Source: Deltaproteobacteria bacterium
Lineage (GTDB): Bacteria > Myxococcota_C > UBA6777
NCBI GenBank assembly: GCA_002731275.1
Contig: PCBK01000190.1
Span: forward strand, 1 to 64,000
Length of the DNA stretch: 64,000 nucleotides
Direction of reading: 5' to 3'
Part shown: one piece after another, positions 61,392-64,000 of the stretch
Layout of the letters: each line of letters starts with the position of its first letter
Position numbering within the stretch: the first letter of the stretch is position 1
Translations under genes and position numbers: made by a program
Notes under the pieces: model-generated
What the model saw: only the letters and a program-made list of their open reading frames with translations
What the model was told of the DNA's origin: nothing
Database searches by the model: none

Positions 61392-61446
61392 AACACACGA
61401 TGTCTACGGGTCGCGAGAACATGACCCCTCACAAAAGGGACGCTCC

Positions 61447-62376
61447 ATGAACACACAACGAATGCTTGGTCTTCCACTCACTTTGCTCTTCTCTTTGGTG
61501 TTGTTTTCCGCGTGTGGAGATAACACCAACACACTCCAAACAGACGAAAGTCAAGCCGCGCTCGCCGCAGATGAGGTGATCATGGCGGTGGGTGTTCCGA
61601 TGGGAATGCTCGCTCAATCTGCCCAAGATACCGCTGACAAAGAATCCTCTTCAGGCTCTCCACAGCTCCCCGGCACACCCCCCAACACAAATGAACCGCT
61701 CACCAAAAACCAGACCCAAGAGATCGCCGATGATCTCGAAAAACAGATCGAGCAATATTCCGGAGGGAGTGACTGCATCTCGACATCTGTTCCAGAAAAA
61801 AACACCTTCACGTTGTCATTCACACAATGCACGATCGGAACCAACAAAACATTCACAATCAACGGAACGATCGAAGCGACGATAAAAACAGACCTCGCCG
61901 CGCGCAAAGTGACCTTGTCGCTGACCTTCAAACAGCTCAAGAGTAACGACACAGAAGTCAATGGAACACTCCAACTGGTCGTCTCGATGAGTAAGGCATC
62001 TGAAGTCAGCTTCTCGACACAAGGTGACTTCACGATGAAGACCAAGGATGGAAACGTCAACAAGCTCAACCTCTCGGGGACGACGACACTCGACAAAGAG
62101 ACAAAGACCGCGATGATCAGCGGAACGGGGACACTCGAATACAATGGGACATCGTATCAAATAGAGGTCATCGACGTAAAAGTTGTCGGTACAGACGGCG
62201 CACCAAGTGGCGGGAGTGTCAAACTGACATACACAGCTGACGGGAAAAGTAAGACCGTAGAGATCATCTTCGACAGCAACACACCCTCTACAGGCGAATT
62301 TGAAGTCAAGATCAACGGCCGCTCATTGGGGAGCTTCACAGCAGAGGCACTCGCCCAACTTTTGGGAGGAAAATAA
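61447..62376 (+). CDS. Lipoprotein of unknown function
   Basis: 309 residues with a lipoprotein signal ending LVLFSAC. A Ser/Thr/Pro-rich linker (about residues 60-90) leads to a beta-rich domain of Thr/Ser/Lys strands (FTLSFTQCTIG, KTFTINGTIEATIKT, LSGTTTLDKETKTAMISGTG) with two cysteines near residues 110 and 126 that could form a disulfide. No family recognised; the strand pattern resembles heparinase-like or lipid-carrier beta sheets only loosely. Convergent with the methyltransferase gene, 6 bp apart. Confidence 0.7.
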   Translation: MNTQRMLGLPLTLLFSLVLFSACGDNTNTLQTDESQAALAADEVIMAVGVPMGMLAQSAQDTADKESSSGSPQLPGTPPNTNEPLTKNQTQEIADDLEKQIEQYSGGSDCISTSVPEKNTFTLSFTQCTIGTNKTFTINGTIEATIKTDLAARKVTLSLTFKQLKSNDTEVNGTLQLVVSMSKASEVSFSTQGDFTMKTKDGNVNKLNLSGTTTLDKETKTAMISGTGTLEYNGTSYQIEVIDVKVVGTDGAPSGGSVKLTYTADGKSKTVEIIFDSNTPSTGEFEVKINGRSLGSFTAEALAQLLGGK

Positions 62377-62382
62377 GCTCTC

Positions 62383-62961
62383 TCAAAAAAGCCAGGGGAC
62401 AAAGCGCTTCGTACGCTTCATATATTCCGCATAAGCCGGTCCAAAATGTTCGAGGAGCATACGCTCCTCGCGCTCGACACGGATGCCGATCATCAACCCT
62501 GCCCCGAGCAAAAAGAGCAACAATCCCCACAACGAACGCACCGCGATCATCATCCCAATCACCTCCAAAAATGTCCCTGTATACGAAGGATGCCGAATAT
62601 ACGCATAGACACCTTCTTGGTGAAGTGTATGTTGTTCGCGGATACACAAAACGTAGGTGAACTCATCGCCGAGGCTGCGGATCGCAAAGGCACGAAACCA
62701 CGTCCCAAAGAGGGAGATCGTCACGCCGATCGAGAGTGCCCATGTCGATGGGAGCATCTGTAGAGGTGGTGTAAAGTAAGGGAGCAAGAGAGAGAGGAAC
62801 CACAGGAGTCCCATGGCCTGGATGATCCAGGCAAACTCCTTCTCACCAACAGGGATGGTGTCGCTATCACGGGGAGACTTCTCCTCGGCGTTCCAGATCC
62901 CGTAGATGTAGAGGCAGAGCAAGAAGGTGTAGATTCCGAGCGGAAGGGGTTGTAGAAACAT
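62383..62961 (-). CDS. Isoprenylcysteine carboxyl methyltransferase (ICMT/PEMT)-like membrane protein
   Basis: 192 residues with about five transmembrane helices. The C-terminal ICMT-type signature is present: GVYAYIRHPSYTG, then a hydrophobic hairpin, RVEREERMLLEHFGPAYAEY and KRFVPWLF. These bind AdoMet in the eukaryotic enzymes. Bacterial members methylate small or lipid substrates that are mostly unknown. TTG 62964 is an alternative start adjacent to ATG 62961. Confidence 0.85.
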   Translation of the reverse strand: MFLQPLPLGIYTFLLCLYIYGIWNAEEKSPRDSDTIPVGEKEFAWIIQAMGLLWFLSLLLPYFTPPLQMLPSTWALSIGVTISLFGTWFRAFAIRSLGDEFTYVLCIREQHTLHQEGVYAYIRHPSYTGTFLEVIGMMIAVRSLWGLLLFLLGAGLMIGIRVEREERMLLEHFGPAYAEYMKRTKRFVPWLF

Positions 62962-63023
62962 CAACTATCTCGAAGGGAAAGAGGAAGGAGAGCAGCCCCA
63001 CTTTCGCGGGGAGAGGTGGTGGT

Positions 63024-64000
63024 CTATTCGGACTTGGAGAAGGATTGAACGATCTGTGGCAGGTCGACACCGAGGGCAGCTTTGATCTGCTCAGAGGTGG
63101 AGACGAGGTTGCCCGCCAGATTGTTGCTGCCGCCACTGCTGTCGGGGAGGACAGTGACTTGTTCGATCTCGAGGTCTGCGACTGTTTCGAGGACGAGTTT
63201 GACGAGGACATCCATCTTTTGGAGCAAGAAGATGTCACGTGCGTTGCTACCAGCCTGTGCCCAGGTCTCAGTCACAGCGCGAAGAGCCTCAGCGGTCGCG
63301 TGTCCATCCTCGACAATTTTGGCGGCCTTACCGACAGCGTCAGCGATGGCAGCTTGCATATTTGCACGAGAAGGCTCGATCACATCCGCTTCGAGTTTGC
63401 GACGGACTTGCTCGATACGAGCGCGTTGGACGTCTTGCTCTGCGGTTGCTTTTGCGATCATCGCGGCGATCTGAGAACGCTCTTCCGCGACGACAGCGGC
63501 GCGACGAGTGGTCGCGTCGATGATACGACGATCAGCTTCCGCTTTGACAGTGTCGCGCTCAGCGCGGATTTGTGCGAGTGAGACCTCACGATTGTTCTCC
63601 GCTTTACGGATCGAAGCGGTGGCTTTGGTCTCAGCTTCAGCGACGAGGGCGCGCTTTTGAACCTCAGCAGACTGCTTACGACCGATGGAGTCGAGGTATC
63701 CTCTGTCATCGGAGATGTTTTGGATGTTGAAGGTGTCGAGCTGGATACCAAGACGCTTGAGGTCTTGCTCAGCTTCGCCGACGAGGCTCTTTTGGAAAGC
63801 CGCTTTGTCTTCGTTGACCTCTTCTGGGGTCAGGGTCGAAAGGACACCACGGAGGTTCCCTTCGAGGGTCTCTTTGGCGATTCTCATGACCTCTTCACGG
63901 GTCTTGCCGAGGAGGCGGCCGATCGCGTGGTTGATCACGGGCTCAGTACCAGCGATCTTGACGTTGGCGACAGCGTCGACGTTCAGGGGGATACCGCCTT
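63024..64000 (-). CDS. Flotillin-like SPFH/Band 7 protein (5' part beyond the window)
   Basis: The frame stays open to the right window edge, so the N-terminus is missing. The visible 324 residues contain the end of the SPFH domain (AVANVKIAG, REEVMRIAKETLEGNLRGVL, LGIQLDTFNIQNISD) followed by a long Ala/Glu/Arg coiled coil (about 100 residues) and a C-terminal QAGSNARDIFLLQKMDVLVK segment typical of flotillin/YqiK proteins. These form membrane-associated rings or scaffolds. ATG/GTG codons inside the visible part are not the real start, because SPFH homology continues upstream of them. Confidence 0.9.
   Translation of the reverse strand, partial: GGIPLNVDAVANVKIAGTEPVINHAIGRLLGKTREEVMRIAKETLEGNLRGVLSTLTPEEVNEDKAAFQKSLVGEAEQDLKRLGIQLDTFNIQNISDDRGYLDSIGRKQSAEVQKRALVAEAETKATASIRKAENNREVSLAQIRAERDTVKAEADRRIIDATTRRAAVVAEERSQIAAMIAKATAEQDVQRARIEQVRRKLEADVIEPSRANMQAAIADAVGKAAKIVEDGHATAEALRAVTETWAQAGSNARDIFLLQKMDVLVKLVLETVADLEIEQVTVLPDSSGGSNNLAGNLVSTSEQIKAALGVDLPQIVQSFSKSE

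Noticed and set aside
1-64000. tRNA, rRNA or known riboswitch
   Set aside because: Intergenic gaps were read for cloverleaf-like arms, TTC-loop sequences and common riboswitch cores; nothing convincing was seen, although small ncRNAs cannot be excluded by eye.

Overview
The window looks like chromosomal DNA of a Gram-negative, probably aerobic or microaerobic bacterium of the Myxococcota/Bradymonadota type (former deltaproteobacteria). The evidence is indirect. One surface protein ends in a MYXO-CTERM-like tail, a macroglobulin carries an AgmX/PglI-type domain, and there are large cysteine-rich lipoproteins, FHA and Ser/Thr-kinase proteins, an NtrC-type regulator, and a menaquinone gene (menB) beside a menaquinone-type succinate dehydrogenase. 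Base composition is moderate, with many C-ending codons. I cannot name a species. I saw no rRNA, tRNA, CRISPR array or complete insertion sequence.

Layout. 1-3.3 kb: two copies of an 81-bp structured repeat and two tandem-repeat arrays that bracket a menB/hydrolase operon. 3.4-5.0 kb: a more AT-rich two-gene cassette, a DUF4365 protein plus an unknown partner. 5.3-14.3 kb: a WalJ-like metallo-hydrolase, an HTH-FHA regulator overlapping a divergent membrane Ser/Thr kinase, then Rieske ferredoxin, sufS, gshB and a DUF423 protein. 14.6-20.1 kb: a repetitive peptidoglycan-binding protein, then (minus strand) an operon of an exported STN-domain protein, histidine kinase, OmpR-type regulator and Maf pyrophosphatase. 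It is preceded by an OmpR/PhoB-like direct repeat. 20.3-32.1 kb: a minus-strand cell-envelope cluster with a lipoprotein, two paralogous cysteine-rich lipoproteins, a giant alpha-2-macroglobulin between them, and a lipoprotein with a MYXO-CTERM-like tail.

32.3-40.9 kb: a short FHA protein, then ravA-viaA directly upstream of the three-gene succinate dehydrogenase/fumarate reductase operon. This is a striking linkage, because E. coli RavA-ViaA is reported to act on fumarate reductase. 40.9-51.3 kb: a GNAT acetyltransferase, a coiled-coil protein, an M16 peptidase, a four-cysteine protein, an LRR protein, an outer-membrane protein, an NtrC-type regulator, and an Asn/Gln/Gly-rich protein with a cationic amphipathic C-terminus. 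51.5-57.9 kb: acetyl-CoA synthetase, a BRCT-LRR protein related to the earlier LRR protein, gene remnants (an AraC HTH fragment), and a choline-kinase-like protein. 57.9-61.2 kb: a minus-strand operon of two tandem BpsA-like (branched polyamine synthase family) proteins and an unknown protein. 61.4-64 kb: a lipoprotein, an ICMT-type methyltransferase and a flotillin-like protein cut by the window edge.

The best candidates for something undescribed are the paired BpsA-like operon, the macroglobulin with an internal AgmX/PglI domain flanked by cysteine-rich lipoproteins, the HTH-FHA/kinase pair, the DUF4365 cassette and the amphipathic-tail protein. Functions for these are inference; no database search was possible.
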